Shown: positions 36,479 through 46,037, counted from the stretch's first letter. The stretch: 64,000 nucleotides of DNA from CAYNZP01 sp964401835 (GCA_964401835.1 CAYNZP010000008.1:61118-125117); one strand, 5' to 3'. Notes: generated from the sequence alone by a model not told the origin. A program made the numbers and translations.

Positions 36479-36973
36479 TTATTGCAAATAAACCTCAGCG
36501 ATAGCCCACGCCCTGCTTCCAGAGCCTATTCCTTCCAGGCGGATGTATCGGGCAAGAACGGGTGAGTACAGAGAAACTATGCTCACACGCCGGGTCCCAT
36601 AAGTTGAAGATTGATAAATAAATTTGTCGCCGTCCATGCTGGTATGCAAAGCAATGCGGTTGGGAAACTGAGCCTGGTTACTGCCATGATCTATTACAAC
36701 CATGTTGAACAAACACGCCTTGCCCAAATCTACCATCAAAGCGGGTCTCGAAACACTAGCGCTGCTTAATGAAGCTGTAGCTATGTTATCGTCAATTGCA
36801 TTTGCAGGAGACAGCATAGCCCCTGCCGCAGTCCAAATAGCCTTGCGGGAGATATTGCCCTTGGAGTTGTGGCTGGTATTTTGCTGGTATATCGGACCAG
36901 AATCGCAGCCGCTCGCCAAAATCGCCAATAGAATCAAATGTAAAAACAGCATTTGTTTTAAGTTTTTAAGCAC
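36479..36973 (-). CDS. lipoprotein with a discoidin (F5/8 type C)-like domain
   Basis: A lipoprotein signal ends in LAILASGC; the mature part has the galactose-binding-like fold seen in F5/8C domains: AIDDNIATASLSSA, VDLGKACLFNMVVIDHG, ALHTSMDGDKFIY and RYIRLEGIG. Such domains bind carbohydrates or surfaces. The GTG at 36973 has GGAG upstream at wide spacing; ATG at 36952 is an alternative. It is the first gene of the unit leading to mreC, 22 bases before the next, which suggests a wall- or glycan-linked role. Confidence 0.7.
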   Translation of the reverse strand: MLKNLKQMLFLHLILLAILASGCDSGPIYQQNTSHNSKGNISRKAIWTAAGAMLSPANAIDDNIATASLSSASVSRPALMVDLGKACLFNMVVIDHGSNQAQFPNRIALHTSMDGDKFIYQSSTYGTRRVSIVSLYSPVLARYIRLEGIGSGSRAWAIAEVYLQ

Positions 36974-37152
36974 GTTACTTTCTACTCCAAATTTCTTGTA
37001 ATTTTTTTGCAATTACTTATCAGATACTGGCCACTTACTTACTGCCTAAACTTATTTGGTGGAGTGATTATACAAATTAGTTGCTCCGAGGCCAACAAAG
37101 CGAAATTGGGTTTTGAAGTTTCATTGGCGTTCAAAGGCGTTATTATAAAAAC

Positions 37153-37470
37153 ATGATCGGACTAACAGGATTTCAATGGCTTGCTCTCGCCCTGCTGGTA
37201 GTGCTGTATATACTCAGTTGCGTGCGGGTTGCAGCCCGTATGAAGAGAATTGGCAGAAATGGGGCCGCCTGGTTTTTTATATCGTTTTTTTGTACGGCAA
37301 TCCCGGCAACCATCGTTTTTTACAGGGAATTTTCAAAGTTACAGGCCACGGGAGCAAAAAGATGCCTTCACTGCGGGCAGATAATAACACCAGCTGAGTT
37401 TGACAAATCTGCCCCCGTTAAGACCTGCCCGAAATGCGGCTTGGACAGCGATGAGGTACATCTGGCATGA
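37153..37470 (+). CDS. two-helix membrane protein with zinc ribbon
   Basis: Two membrane helices (WLALALLVVLYILSCVRVAA; AAWFFISFFCTAIPATIVFY) are followed by a C-terminal zinc ribbon, CLHCGQ and CPKCG, in the cytosol. Function unknown. Its stop overlaps the cinA start in ATGA, so translation is coupled. Confidence 0.7.
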   Translation: MIGLTGFQWLALALLVVLYILSCVRVAARMKRIGRNGAAWFFISFFCTAIPATIVFYREFSKLQATGAKRCLHCGQIITPAEFDKSAPVKTCPKCGLDSDEVHLA

Positions 37471-38705
37471 ATGCCATAATAATAGCAATCGGTCACGAAC
37501 TCATCACCGGTCAGTCGGTAGATACAAATAGTGCGTATCTGGCGCGAGAGCTGGGCCGGCGAGGTATCGAGACAATCGAGCATCTGACTGTTGACGACGA
37601 CCAGCAAGTAATCGCCTCGGCTATAAGCTCTTCAGCGAAACGCTGTGATATTGTCCTGGCAACCGGCGGCCTTGGGCCAACAGCTGACGACTTGACCCGC
37701 CAGGGCCTTTCTGAGGCGATGAAAAGTGAACTCGTTTTGGACGAGCAATGCCTGGAAAAAATCAAGGAGTTCTTTTGCAATCGCGGCAGGAAGATGGCTG
37801 GCGAAAATGAAATCCAGGCGATGATTCCCCGGGGAGCTCAGGCGCTGCAGAATTCGCTGGGAACCGCCCCTGGCATAGCCGCCAGAGTCAACGGGGCCGA
37901 TGTGTTTGTAATGCCCGGCGTACCCTCTGAAATGGAGAGCATGTTTCATAAATTAGTCGCCCCACTGCTTCCCAAAAAGTCCGGCATTATTTTGCACAAA
38001 CTGGTCCACATTTACGGCAAAGGCGAATCAGACATAGCAGCCGAAGTCTCTGACATTATGCACCGCAAGGGAGCAGTAACGGTTGGTATAACGGTTACTG
38101 CAGGCAAGATTTCTCTGCGGATAACTTCGCGGGCCGACGATGAAAAAACCGCCCAGGCCCAGGCTGACAAAACAGCTGATGAAATACGCCGGCGCCTTGG
38201 CGAACTCGTTTTCGGACAGGATGAAGAAACGATGGCCTCGGTTGTGGGAAATTTACTGGTTAAAAACTCACAAACCCTGGCAACGGCTGAGAGCTGCACG
38301 GGGGGACTTATCGGCGAACTTATAACTTCGGTGGCAGGATCGAGCGAATATTATCTGGGCGGCATCATTTCATATTCAAATCAGCTCAAGATAGACCAAC
38401 TCGGCGTGCCAAAGAAATTACTTATAGAACACGGAGCAGTCAGCCAGCAGGTAGCTCAAGCGATGGTGAAAGGCTGCAAAGAGCGGCTTGGTAGCGATTG
38501 GGCAATTGCCATTACCGGAATTGCCGGCCCCATTGGCGGAACCGAAGAAAAGCCAGTCGGCCTGGTCTACATTGCACTTGCAGGGCCGGAAACGGTGAAA
38601 GTGCACAGGCACATATTTCCGGGCACAAGGGATATTGTTCGACTCAGATCGGCAATGAGTGCACTGAACTACCTGAGGCTTGAACTTTTGAAATTTTCAG
38701 TGTGA
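37467..38705 (+). CDS. cinA: CinA-family protein (ADP-ribose pyrophosphatase / NMN deamidase)
   Basis: A 412-residue two-domain protein. The N-terminal MoaB/COG1058 half has IIIAIGHELITGQSVDTNS, LATGGLGPTADDLTRQG and VFVMPGVPSEMESMF; the C-terminal CinA half has LATAESCTGGLIGELITSVAGSS and AITGIAGP, the NMN amidohydrolase site. It acts in pyridine-nucleotide recycling. The ATG lies in the upstream stop. Short repeats follow at the 3' end. Confidence 0.93.
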   Translation: MNAIIIAIGHELITGQSVDTNSAYLARELGRRGIETIEHLTVDDDQQVIASAISSSAKRCDIVLATGGLGPTADDLTRQGLSEAMKSELVLDEQCLEKIKEFFCNRGRKMAGENEIQAMIPRGAQALQNSLGTAPGIAARVNGADVFVMPGVPSEMESMFHKLVAPLLPKKSGIILHKLVHIYGKGESDIAAEVSDIMHRKGAVTVGITVTAGKISLRITSRADDEKTAQAQADKTADEIRRRLGELVFGQDEETMASVVGNLLVKNSQTLATAESCTGGLIGELITSVAGSSEYYLGGIISYSNQLKIDQLGVPKKLLIEHGAVSQQVAQAMVKGCKERLGSDWAIAITGIAGPIGGTEEKPVGLVYIALAGPETVKVHRHIFPGTRDIVRLRSAMSALNYLRLELLKFSV

Positions 38706-38836
38706 CTAACCAACGCGGTGCGCTATCTGTAGACTCTGAACTACCAACCAAGGTTAGACGCTTTTCTAATAATCTAGCATCACATTCCAATGCGATCTGC
38801 TATCAACACCCCTAAAACAACCAACTGCGGTTAGAC
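38703..38836 (-). repeat. pair of diverged ~75-80 bp repeats 3' of mreB, same family as 49092-49249
   Basis: On the minus strand two units each begin GCGTCTAACC and include TGATAGC or AGATAGC followed by GC-rich GCACCGCGTTGG or AATGTGATGCTAG. The same words, in order, occur in the tandem pair downstream of tsf. Each unit can fold: TCTAAC..GGTG pairs with CACC..GTTAGA. Both pairs start within about 10 bases of the stop of the preceding gene (mreB here) and run in its direction. Copies here are more diverged than those at 49 kb. Confidence 0.65.
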
Positions 38837-38842
38837 GCTATG

Positions 38843-39895
38843 CTAAAATTCGTCCTCATCGGAGTCCATTGTCTCTTTCCAGAGTTCGAGGTTCTCCAGA
38901 TATACGGCTGTTCCACGAGCGACACACGAAAGTGGATCATCGGCTATTCGGACATCAAGGCCGGTTGCGTTTGACAGCACCGTGTCCATGCCTCGCAGCA
39001 AAGCCCCACCGCCGGCCAATGCGATTCCGTTATCTACCAGGTCAGCAGCCAGTTCGGGCTCGGCTTTTTCAAGAGTCCGGGTAACGCAGTCAATAATCGC
39101 CCCGATAGGCTCTTTGAGTGCTTCGCGGACTTCCTCGGAAGAAATAATCGTCTTTCTCGGCAGGCCGGAGATCATATCCCTGCCGCGGACTTCCATCGTG
39201 ATTTCCTGCTCGAGGGGAGCGGCTGAACCGATGCCTATCTTGATTCTCTCAGATGTCTGCTCGCCTATCATGAGGTTATAGGTGCGTTTCATATGTGAAG
39301 AAATTGACTCGTCCATATCATCGCCTGCAACACGAATCGACTCGCAGACTGAAATGTCCGCCAGTGACATAATGGCAACCTCAGTTGTTCCACCGCCTAT
39401 ATCAACGATCATCGAAGCTGTCGCTTCTGTAATGGGCAGTTCTGCCCCGATGCCGCATGCCATAGGTTCTTCAACCAGATAAACACGCCTTGCCCCGGCG
39501 CGTTCAGCTGAGTTCAGCACAGCCCTTTTTTCAACAGCTGTGATACCTGAAGGAATCGCGATAACTACCCGAGGTTTTACGAGGCTTCTACGACGGTGGA
39601 CTTTACGGATGAAATAGCTCAGCATCGCTTCGGTGATGTCAAAGTCGGCAATTACGCCGTCTTTCATCGGCCTGATGGCACTGATGGAGCCCGGTGTCTT
39701 GCCAAGCATCTCCTTGGCGACGACACCGACCGCATTGCCATTCTGGAGAACACGGTTGGTTCCACGCTTTACGGCGACGACCGAAGGCTCGTTTAGTACT
39801 ATACCCTGGCCGCGCACGCAGACGAGGGTATTGCAAGTACCCAAGTCGATACCCATATCCATTGAAAACAAACCGACTATTGAATTGAAGATCAT
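38843..39895 (-). CDS. mreB: actin-like rod shape protein MreB
   Basis: Cytoplasmic filament organising elongation. GIDLGTCNTLV (phosphate 1), RPMKDGVIADFDI, VVIAIPSGITAVEKRAV, VDIGGGTTEVAIM (phosphate 2) and LAGGGALLRGMD (adenosine) are in the right order over 350 residues. It is separated from mreC by the plus-strand cinA pair, so it forms its own minus-strand transcript. AAGGGATGATAAAAGT precedes the ATG. Confidence 0.97.
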   Translation of the reverse strand: MIFNSIVGLFSMDMGIDLGTCNTLVCVRGQGIVLNEPSVVAVKRGTNRVLQNGNAVGVVAKEMLGKTPGSISAIRPMKDGVIADFDITEAMLSYFIRKVHRRRSLVKPRVVIAIPSGITAVEKRAVLNSAERAGARRVYLVEEPMACGIGAELPITEATASMIVDIGGGTTEVAIMSLADISVCESIRVAGDDMDESISSHMKRTYNLMIGEQTSERIKIGIGSAAPLEQEITMEVRGRDMISGLPRKTIISSEEVREALKEPIGAIIDCVTRTLEKAEPELAADLVDNGIALAGGGALLRGMDTVLSNATGLDVRIADDPLSCVARGTAVYLENLELWKETMDSDEDEF

Positions 39896-40089
39896 ACTTT
39901 TATCATCCCTTGCCGGCTTTGATCCCGCCGCCAGCGAGTAAACCTTACTGAACCGGCTTATTTTTTCAAATGCCCGGGCTTTTTGAAGGATGCCGGCGTA
40001 ATTAATAAAAAAATCTTAACCTGATATGAACAATCTACTGCCCGGCCCGGCGTTGTGCAACGGCAAAAAATGCGATATTAACCGACCAT

Positions 40090-40290
40090 TTACTTGGTCG
40101 GTACAGCCGACGGGCTGAAAAGATCGCCAATTGACAGCCCATAACCGCCCGGGGGAGCAGACAGCAAATTCCAAAGCACAAAACCTATCGTCACCGCTAA
40201 GACCAATATTGCAATGATGATAAGCAGAGTATAAATACTCGGCTGAGGTTTGGCCCGAACCACCTGACCTGGAGTCGTTAATTGCGTCAT
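40090..40290 (-). CDS. small single-helix membrane protein
   Basis: A 66-residue protein with one transmembrane helix (YTLLIIIAILVLAVTIGFVLW) and a Pro/Gly-rich outer tail. Not recognised. It follows the 40306 coiled-coil gene by 15 bases on the same strand, so the pair may work together. Confidence 0.6.
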   Translation of the reverse strand: MTQLTTPGQVVRAKPQPSIYTLLIIIAILVLAVTIGFVLWNLLSAPPGGYGLSIGDLFSPSAVPTK

Positions 40291-40305
40291 GTCGTTTTGC
40301 TCCGG

Positions 40306-41157
40306 TTACTTAAGGCTAGTGGTGACCTTGTCCCCTTGCTGCGGGTCGACTCGCTTGTCGACAATAAGTCCGGCAGCCTGGGTTACATCCACCTCTTCGA
40401 TTCTCAAATATCCAACAAATTCGGCACCACGGTAGACAATCAGCTTCATATTGGGACGTATGCCCTTGGCAGAGCCGATATTAATGCTCGCCAAATCGTC
40501 CTGAACCGCAGTAATCGTACCGGTAACTTTCTCGGCAAGTGCAGGTGCGCCTGGGTCTACATCGCCTTCAACCGCAATGCCGCCACCGGCTGCAACTCCC
40601 TGTTCGAGTTCTCTGATTCGGTCGTCTCTCTCGGCAAGCTGCTCTCTGAGGACCTTAACAACCTGATTCAGGCGGTCACTTGCAGCCTCTGCCTGGTTGA
40701 GCATCTCTTCGATTTTTGTATTTTCCTCGGTGAGCTTATCAACGCTGCTGCGTGCCTTGTCGAGCTGCGCCGAAAGCTGTTTGGTACGCTCTGTATTCGA
40801 TTCGGTGTCAAGGCGAAGTTTGTTAAGCTCGGTGCTGATCTGTGCGATACGGCTGCGCAGTTCGGCATTTCGGGTCTTTTCGCTTGCCAACGCGGAAGAA
40901 ATACTATCAAGCTCCTGCTGGCGAGCCTGGTCGGTAGTGCTCGCTTTGGCTATGGCGTCGTCCCTTTCCTTGGTAACCAGCTTGAGCTGATCCCTGGTCT
41001 TGCCGTGTATCTGGGATTCTGTTCTCAGAGTTGCTTTGGCGTCATCGAGTTCGGCGCGGTATTTCGGGACTACGGTAGCCTGGGTGATGAATACCGGGCA
41101 AGCGAGTAAAATCAGGACGAGAAGTATAACTACACAAATCTTAGTGAGGATATCCAA
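40306..41157 (-). CDS. membrane-anchored coiled-coil protein with MreC-like beta end
   Basis: An N-terminal helix (ICVVILLVLILLACPVFIT) leads into a long coiled coil (about residues 30-190) with many Glu/Arg/Lys heptads. The last 80 residues form a beta-rich domain: VTGTITAVQDDLASINIGS, GIRPNMKLIVYRGAEFVGYLRI, PQQGDKVTTS, a layout recalling the beta barrel of MreC. Function unknown; envelope scaffolding is the inference. A good promoter lies upstream at 41275-41302. Confidence 0.7.
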   Translation of the reverse strand: MDILTKICVVILLVLILLACPVFITQATVVPKYRAELDDAKATLRTESQIHGKTRDQLKLVTKERDDAIAKASTTDQARQQELDSISSALASEKTRNAELRSRIAQISTELNKLRLDTESNTERTKQLSAQLDKARSSVDKLTEENTKIEEMLNQAEAASDRLNQVVKVLREQLAERDDRIRELEQGVAAGGGIAVEGDVDPGAPALAEKVTGTITAVQDDLASINIGSAKGIRPNMKLIVYRGAEFVGYLRIEEVDVTQAAGLIVDKRVDPQQGDKVTTSLK

Positions 41158-41274
41158 GGCTTTCTCCTTCGCAGATTCAGCCGCCTACATCCGTGTGGGG
41201 ATGCTTCTAAAAATACCAATTTTTAGGCAAACAAAGCCTATATTAAAGAGAATACACATACCTCTTTGGGAGCG

Positions 41275-41302
41275 ATTTTATTTTGGTCGCAGGTCAAGTC
41301 AA
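41275..41302 (-). promoter_or_regulatory. promoter for the coiled-coil gene
   Basis: On the minus strand TTGACT (41297-41302), 16 bases, TAAAAT (41275-41280); both hexamers match five of six. The gene starts about 110 bases downstream. Confidence 0.5.
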
Positions 41303-41352
41303 GCAAAATCCTCGCTGCAAACCCACTGCTATGGGCAAAATAAGGGTTTAGC

Positions 41353-42498
41353 TCAGTCCTTTGCACCGGAAGTATGAAGCTTGAACTTAGCCGCTTCTGC
41401 CGGTTTTTGCAGCTGGGGCTGGCTTTGGGCCGGATTTTCACCAGGCAAATCATCCTGCTCATCAGACAGTATTTTGATAATCGCCATGGCCGAAGCCACC
41501 CGAACGCCACCATCTTCTGCATTTAGAAAAGCTTGGAGTGAGTCCACGGGCTCTCGTTTACCCACGTCTCCCAAACTCATTGCAGCCAGACGTCGCAACG
41601 AAGTAATTTCTATGGGCTTGATTTTCCGGGAAGGCCCAAAATACTTTTGCATGACCGTCTCGGGATATCTCAGCGAGTCCAGGCAAAGAAGGTATCCAGT
41701 TTCGTCAACTTCGCCAAGTTGAGCCAGCGCCCCCGCTGCAGCCACCTTCACACGCGGGGGTTGGCGAGAAGAGCTGATTAGTTCGTGATAAATACTTTTC
41801 GCACGAGGAGACCTGACCTTGACCATTGCGGGTATGGCAATTAGGCGGTCTTCGATAAACTGTGTTTTTGTATAGGCTTCAAGGAGTAAGCGGCTTTTTT
41901 CGTCGCCAAGTTGAGCCAATGATTCTGTTATCTGCAACCGAACAGCTGCCACCTGCTCGTCTTCGAGAACCATCTTAAGCGGGCCAACAGCGGAAGGTTC
42001 GCCCATTTTGCCCATGACCATCGCGGCATTTGCCCGGACTTCCTGCTCCCTGTCCAGTAAAAGCCGACCTAGCTCCCCGGTGTAAGTTTCGTCGTCAAGC
42101 TGATAGAGGGCGTAAATAACAGCACACCAGACCCTCTTGTCCGGTTCGCCTTTTTCCGGTACAGCCATAGAAAGAAGACGCTGCCTGGCTGGGGCGTGTT
42201 TAACATCCCCAATCGCCATGGCCGCTGCAAATCGCACAGCAGGAGAAGTGTCATTAAGGGCCTCTGTGAAAATCCCCCCTGACTTTGAACCCATTGTTGT
42301 TGTGAGAGCTTCTATCGCGTGACTGCGGGTGAATGCGTCATCGCTATCGGCAGCTTGAAGCAACGTCGAACGGGCGTCAATAAAAGCTCCTCTGGCATCT
42401 ATCTGGAATTCGTCCTCAGGAGCTACGCACCCGAAAGATGCCAAAAAATAAATTGGGAGAAGTAATGAAACACCTAGTAAGCTATTTTTTCTAAGCAC
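41353..42498 (-). CDS. HEAT-repeat lipoprotein
   Basis: A lipoprotein signal ends FLASFGC. The mature protein is a chain of HEAT repeats: ALNDTSPAVRFAAAMAIGD, LLDREQEVRANAAMVMGKMG, MVLEDEQVAAVRLQITESLAQLG and later similar units, with a polar Pro/Gln tail. Such proteins are protein-binding scaffolds in the envelope. Its first base coincides with the last base of the lnt stop region, so it is translated from the same mRNA as the lipoprotein-maturing enzyme. Confidence 0.8.
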   Translation of the reverse strand: MLRKNSLLGVSLLLPIYFLASFGCVAPEDEFQIDARGAFIDARSTLLQAADSDDAFTRSHAIEALTTTMGSKSGGIFTEALNDTSPAVRFAAAMAIGDVKHAPARQRLLSMAVPEKGEPDKRVWCAVIYALYQLDDETYTGELGRLLLDREQEVRANAAMVMGKMGEPSAVGPLKMVLEDEQVAAVRLQITESLAQLGDEKSRLLLEAYTKTQFIEDRLIAIPAMVKVRSPRAKSIYHELISSSRQPPRVKVAAAGALAQLGEVDETGYLLCLDSLRYPETVMQKYFGPSRKIKPIEITSLRRLAAMSLGDVGKREPVDSLQAFLNAEDGGVRVASAMAIIKILSDEQDDLPGENPAQSQPQLQKPAEAAKFKLHTSGAKD

Positions 42499-44453
42499 TA
42501 CTGCACCTCAACATTTACACATTCGGGGTGATTTTCTCTGAGCGAGATAAGCGAAAGCACGATTGCTGCTATCCCGACCACCCAGGCAAATAAATCGCCT
42601 GCGATACTGTACAAACTTACTCGCCTATCTACAAGGACTTGCAACCCGTGTCCGGGTAAATTCTCTTTGTCTTGGGAGGCCTTCCCATCAAGCAAAAGAG
42701 TGCCGGAAATCATCACATCCTTCCCGCCCTTTTCGATCTTTGATTCAATTCGGCCGTTGGAATTAATCGACGCGCTAATTCCAGTATTGACAGCCCGGAC
42801 GACCGGAACGCGGTTTTCAATTGCGCGGAACACATAAGGCGTCAGATGCTGCGAATATTCCGTGCTGCGGTGAATCCAGTTGTCGCTTTTATAAACAAAC
42901 CAGCCATCGTTTGACAAATTCGCCAGAATGTCAACTTTCTTTATCCCGCGGTCCATAACCATCTTACGACATAAACGGGCAAAAGTTCCCTCAAAACAGA
43001 TTGGTGCAGAAATATTCCAGTTTTTTTCGCCCCTTTTAAATTTTAATCGCGAGAAATCCTCGCCCGGCTCGAGCTGATTCATAACTGTAGGCACGAAAGA
43101 CCGCAAAAACTTGTGCATTTCCAGCCAGGAATATTTCAATGGCACATATTCACTGAACGGCACTAAATGAACCTTCCTATACTCATCTGATGCCCGCCAT
43201 GATTGGTCGAAAATAATTGCGCTGTTTGTCATCACCCATCTATCCTGGGGATAAACCGATTTGGGATTTTTATGAAGGCAGCTTCCCCCGGCGAGGATCG
43301 GACATTCAAGACGCTTGGAAAGCTCTCCAAGTTTTTTGGCAAAACCCAATGCTCCTACCTCCCTTTTGCCGCGTGGAGTTTGTCCGCCAACTATGAAAGG
43401 CCGGAGATTCATTCGTATCAAATCATCGGAGTTGGTTTTCTGCCATACCTGCTGGCCGAAGAAATTTTGCGCGATAGACCGCAATTCATCGCCATGGAGG
43501 TTTGCGACATCCACCGTAACAAACTCAGGGTTCATTCCAACCGGAAGCATGGTCTCCGGCCAGATTACCAGATCGACATCCTTGCCTAAAAAGACCTCAC
43601 TGGCCTTTACGTGGGCATCGAAAATCACACCGGGCGGGTCGTACCTGCCCGCCAGTGAAATAGGAAATGCCTCCTGCACGATGCCGACAACCGGCCCCGG
43701 CTCGGTAGTCTCTTTACTCTGGTTTACGCGAAATGTTCCATAGCCGACCATGACGACGGCCATGACGAGACATGCCACCAGTCCGACGACAATTTGCCGG
43801 TTAAGTCGGCTTGTAGATTCCTTTTTCACGAAAAGCGGGGAAACGAGAAGGTCCGTTACGGCACCGTTGACCATTGCCACGAAAAAGGAAACGCCATATT
43901 GACCGGTTACGTCGGAAATCTGGATAAGCCGAACCTGTTCATACTGAGAATGTGCCAGGAAAAACCACGGGAAGCTGATAAAATGTCCGCGAACAAACTC
44001 CAGAGCAACCCATATAACCGGCAGAGAAATCCATGTGGGTATCCCCTTGCGCATCGCAGCCCGCAGCAAAAATGCAGCTACGAGCCAGTAGAGTGAAAGA
44101 TAGAAAATACCGATCGAATAACCGAGCAATGTTATCCACCACAGCCAGTAAAGGTTTACTGCCCAGAAAACCAACCCAGCCGCCCAGCCGCAAAAAAGAG
44201 TCCACTTGCTACGTTGGCTGGAGATGAAAGTCATCGCCCAAGGCACCAGCGCGATATAGGCTAGATACCAGCAGTCAAACGGAGCGAAAGAAACTGTCAG
44301 CAAAACAACCGCAAGCAGGTGCAGCAGCACCACGCTGATTTTCCTTCTCAGCTCAAGCCGCGGCTGAAATACCTGCGACGGTACAGTGCCGTCAATTTCA
44401 GCTTTGGCCTTTTTGTTTTTTGCCAGCCTGTATTTCAAATGCTTAGAGCCCAT
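42498..44453 (-). CDS. lnt: apolipoprotein N-acyltransferase
   Basis: Adds the third acyl chain to lipoproteins in the inner membrane. About seven membrane helices (start LLHLLAVVLLTVSFAPFDCW) are followed by a periplasmic nitrilase domain with the catalytic Glu in VIWPETMLP and the Cys in APICFEGTF; a last helix closes the protein. At 651 residues it is longer than E. coli Lnt (512), mostly through insertions in the nitrilase domain (about residues 320-400) and a polar N-terminal tail. It agrees with the many lipoproteins here. The HEAT lipoprotein follows with overlap. Confidence 0.92.
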   Translation of the reverse strand: MGSKHLKYRLAKNKKAKAEIDGTVPSQVFQPRLELRRKISVVLLHLLAVVLLTVSFAPFDCWYLAYIALVPWAMTFISSQRSKWTLFCGWAAGLVFWAVNLYWLWWITLLGYSIGIFYLSLYWLVAAFLLRAAMRKGIPTWISLPVIWVALEFVRGHFISFPWFFLAHSQYEQVRLIQISDVTGQYGVSFFVAMVNGAVTDLLVSPLFVKKESTSRLNRQIVVGLVACLVMAVVMVGYGTFRVNQSKETTEPGPVVGIVQEAFPISLAGRYDPPGVIFDAHVKASEVFLGKDVDLVIWPETMLPVGMNPEFVTVDVANLHGDELRSIAQNFFGQQVWQKTNSDDLIRMNLRPFIVGGQTPRGKREVGALGFAKKLGELSKRLECPILAGGSCLHKNPKSVYPQDRWVMTNSAIIFDQSWRASDEYRKVHLVPFSEYVPLKYSWLEMHKFLRSFVPTVMNQLEPGEDFSRLKFKRGEKNWNISAPICFEGTFARLCRKMVMDRGIKKVDILANLSNDGWFVYKSDNWIHRSTEYSQHLTPYVFRAIENRVPVVRAVNTGISASINSNGRIESKIEKGGKDVMISGTLLLDGKASQDKENLPGHGLQVLVDRRVSLYSIAGDLFAWVVGIAAIVLSLISLRENHPECVNVEVQ

Positions 44454-44633
44454 GCTTACTCGACTTATTGAAACGTTTGTAACTTCTCCCGGCCGTTTAG
44501 CGCTGTAGGGTATTCTGTATTAATGTCCAAAAGGCGTCAAGCATCTTAACTATCAATAATAAATGCTGATATATGCCGCTTTTGACAATTCCATCCTTTG
44601 CAAAAGCTGTTTTAATGAAATACCATTAGCCTC

Positions 44634-45560
44634 ATGTTCAACGCATTACAAAATCCAAACGCAAAAAAACACGCTCTCCTGGTCGTCGTAATGTTCCTTG
44701 TGCTTGCCGGAAGCGTCGCAGCTGCATGGTGGCTGGTAAACTACAAGACCATCGACGCCCGCGAGGGAGCAGCCATCATTCGCCAATTGCGCAAAGACAC
44801 ACTTTCAGCCTATTGGGATGGCGAAATAAAAAGATTCTACATCGCCAAGGATGCGGAAGGAAAACTCATCCGATGGGAAGCTTATATCAGGAAATCTTCA
44901 GAAGGCAATTCTGATGCTTTTAAGATAAACCGCACACCCAAGTCAACATTAAGAACCGATTGGTTTCTCAATAACAAAATGACCAGGGGAAAATACCTCT
45001 GCCGTTATATTATCCCCCTGCAAATGCTGGAAACATCCATAAACCTTGATGGCAAGCAGGTCGTTGTGGATCGTGCCATATGGGAAGGTGGTATTTCCAA
45101 AGAAAGAATTATCGGTGCCAATTATGCCCCTGACAATTACATACCCGAAGGCGCAATGCCGTTGGTACTCCGTCAGGTTGATAACCGAGGGAAAAAGGCT
45201 GTTTTCCAGATGATCCTGGACAATTCAGCATTCGACAAAAAAAAGAAGGTCCAATTCGCTCGTGTCACATGCATTCCGGAAGGTAAGGGAAAAGTTCTTG
45301 TTGAAATTCGGACTCGTTTCGGCAAAAGCTCCAGTATTTACTATCTTGACGACGAAGAAGAGATACTTCGGCAGGAATGGCCTTTAGAGGGAATAAGTTT
45401 AGATTCCGTGGAACTGCAAGACCTGATAAAAATTTTTCCTGAAGCAGCAGAACTTTTTGGCCCGGAACCGGATACAGATATTCAAGATACAGAAAAAGAG
45501 GAAGGCTCTAAGGCTCGGTCGGTTCCAGGTTTCTTTGCTGGAGTTCGGCAGCCCGCATGA
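44634..45560 (+). CDS. membrane-anchored protein of unknown function
   Basis: A basic start, then one N-terminal helix (ALLVVVMFLVLAGSVAAAWWLV) and a 280-residue outer part with no motif I recognise; by eye it is mostly beta-rich (RFYIAKDAEGKLIRWEAYI, KVLVEIRTRFGKSSSIYYLD) with an acidic C-terminus. It overlaps the PEGA lipoprotein gene tail-to-tail by 53 bases. Confidence 0.7.
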   Translation: MFNALQNPNAKKHALLVVVMFLVLAGSVAAAWWLVNYKTIDAREGAAIIRQLRKDTLSAYWDGEIKRFYIAKDAEGKLIRWEAYIRKSSEGNSDAFKINRTPKSTLRTDWFLNNKMTRGKYLCRYIIPLQMLETSINLDGKQVVVDRAIWEGGISKERIIGANYAPDNYIPEGAMPLVLRQVDNRGKKAVFQMILDNSAFDKKKKVQFARVTCIPEGKGKVLVEIRTRFGKSSSIYYLDDEEEILRQEWPLEGISLDSVELQDLIKIFPEAAELFGPEPDTDIQDTEKEEGSKARSVPGFFAGVRQPA

Positions 45561-45909
45561 TTAATTCCTCATCATCGGCAGGGGTGAATTCATCCAACGT
45601 GAAATGAAGATACCTGCGATCGTGGTACGTCCATGGCGCCAGTTCACTTAAAAGATCAAACGGCGGGATTTCATAAATCGGCGGATTAATACTTGCGTGC
45701 GTCTTGAGCGTCTCGTAGCCGTCATGACGAATTATTATGTCATAATCGCCATACCACAAAAACGGAATTGTCAGAGGGGTCCTGCCTTTTTCGACGTCCG
45801 AGATATAAACCAACGCCCCGGCTGGCTCGGACGTGATTGTCATTTCTCGCTCGACACAGCCGACCAGAAAGGCGAAAACGCAAATTGATATTAATAGCCA
45901 GACTTTCAT
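45508..45909 (-). CDS. PEGA-domain lipoprotein
   Basis: The lipoprotein signal ends FAFLVGC. The next 60 residues are a PEGA domain: ITSEPAGALVYISDVEKGRTPL then YDIIIRHDGYETL, typical of surface or S-layer-linked proteins. A helical acidic tail follows. ATG at 45909 (133 residues) gives the proper signal; upstream codons lack it. The 3' end overlaps the convergent neighbour. Confidence 0.85.
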   Translation of the reverse strand: MKVWLLISICVFAFLVGCVEREMTITSEPAGALVYISDVEKGRTPLTIPFLWYGDYDIIIRHDGYETLKTHASINPPIYEIPPFDLLSELAPWTYHDRRYLHFTLDEFTPADDEELIMRAAELQQRNLEPTEP

Positions 45910-46037
45910 GGCGGCGATTAAACATTTATTAGCCGACAATGACAAGTGGAATTTTTCGATTTGAATTGTCCGTAAGGCTTTATAAATAAAATTGTAACTT
46001 GCTATTTTACCTGTTTGTTCGGATATAATATTAGCGC

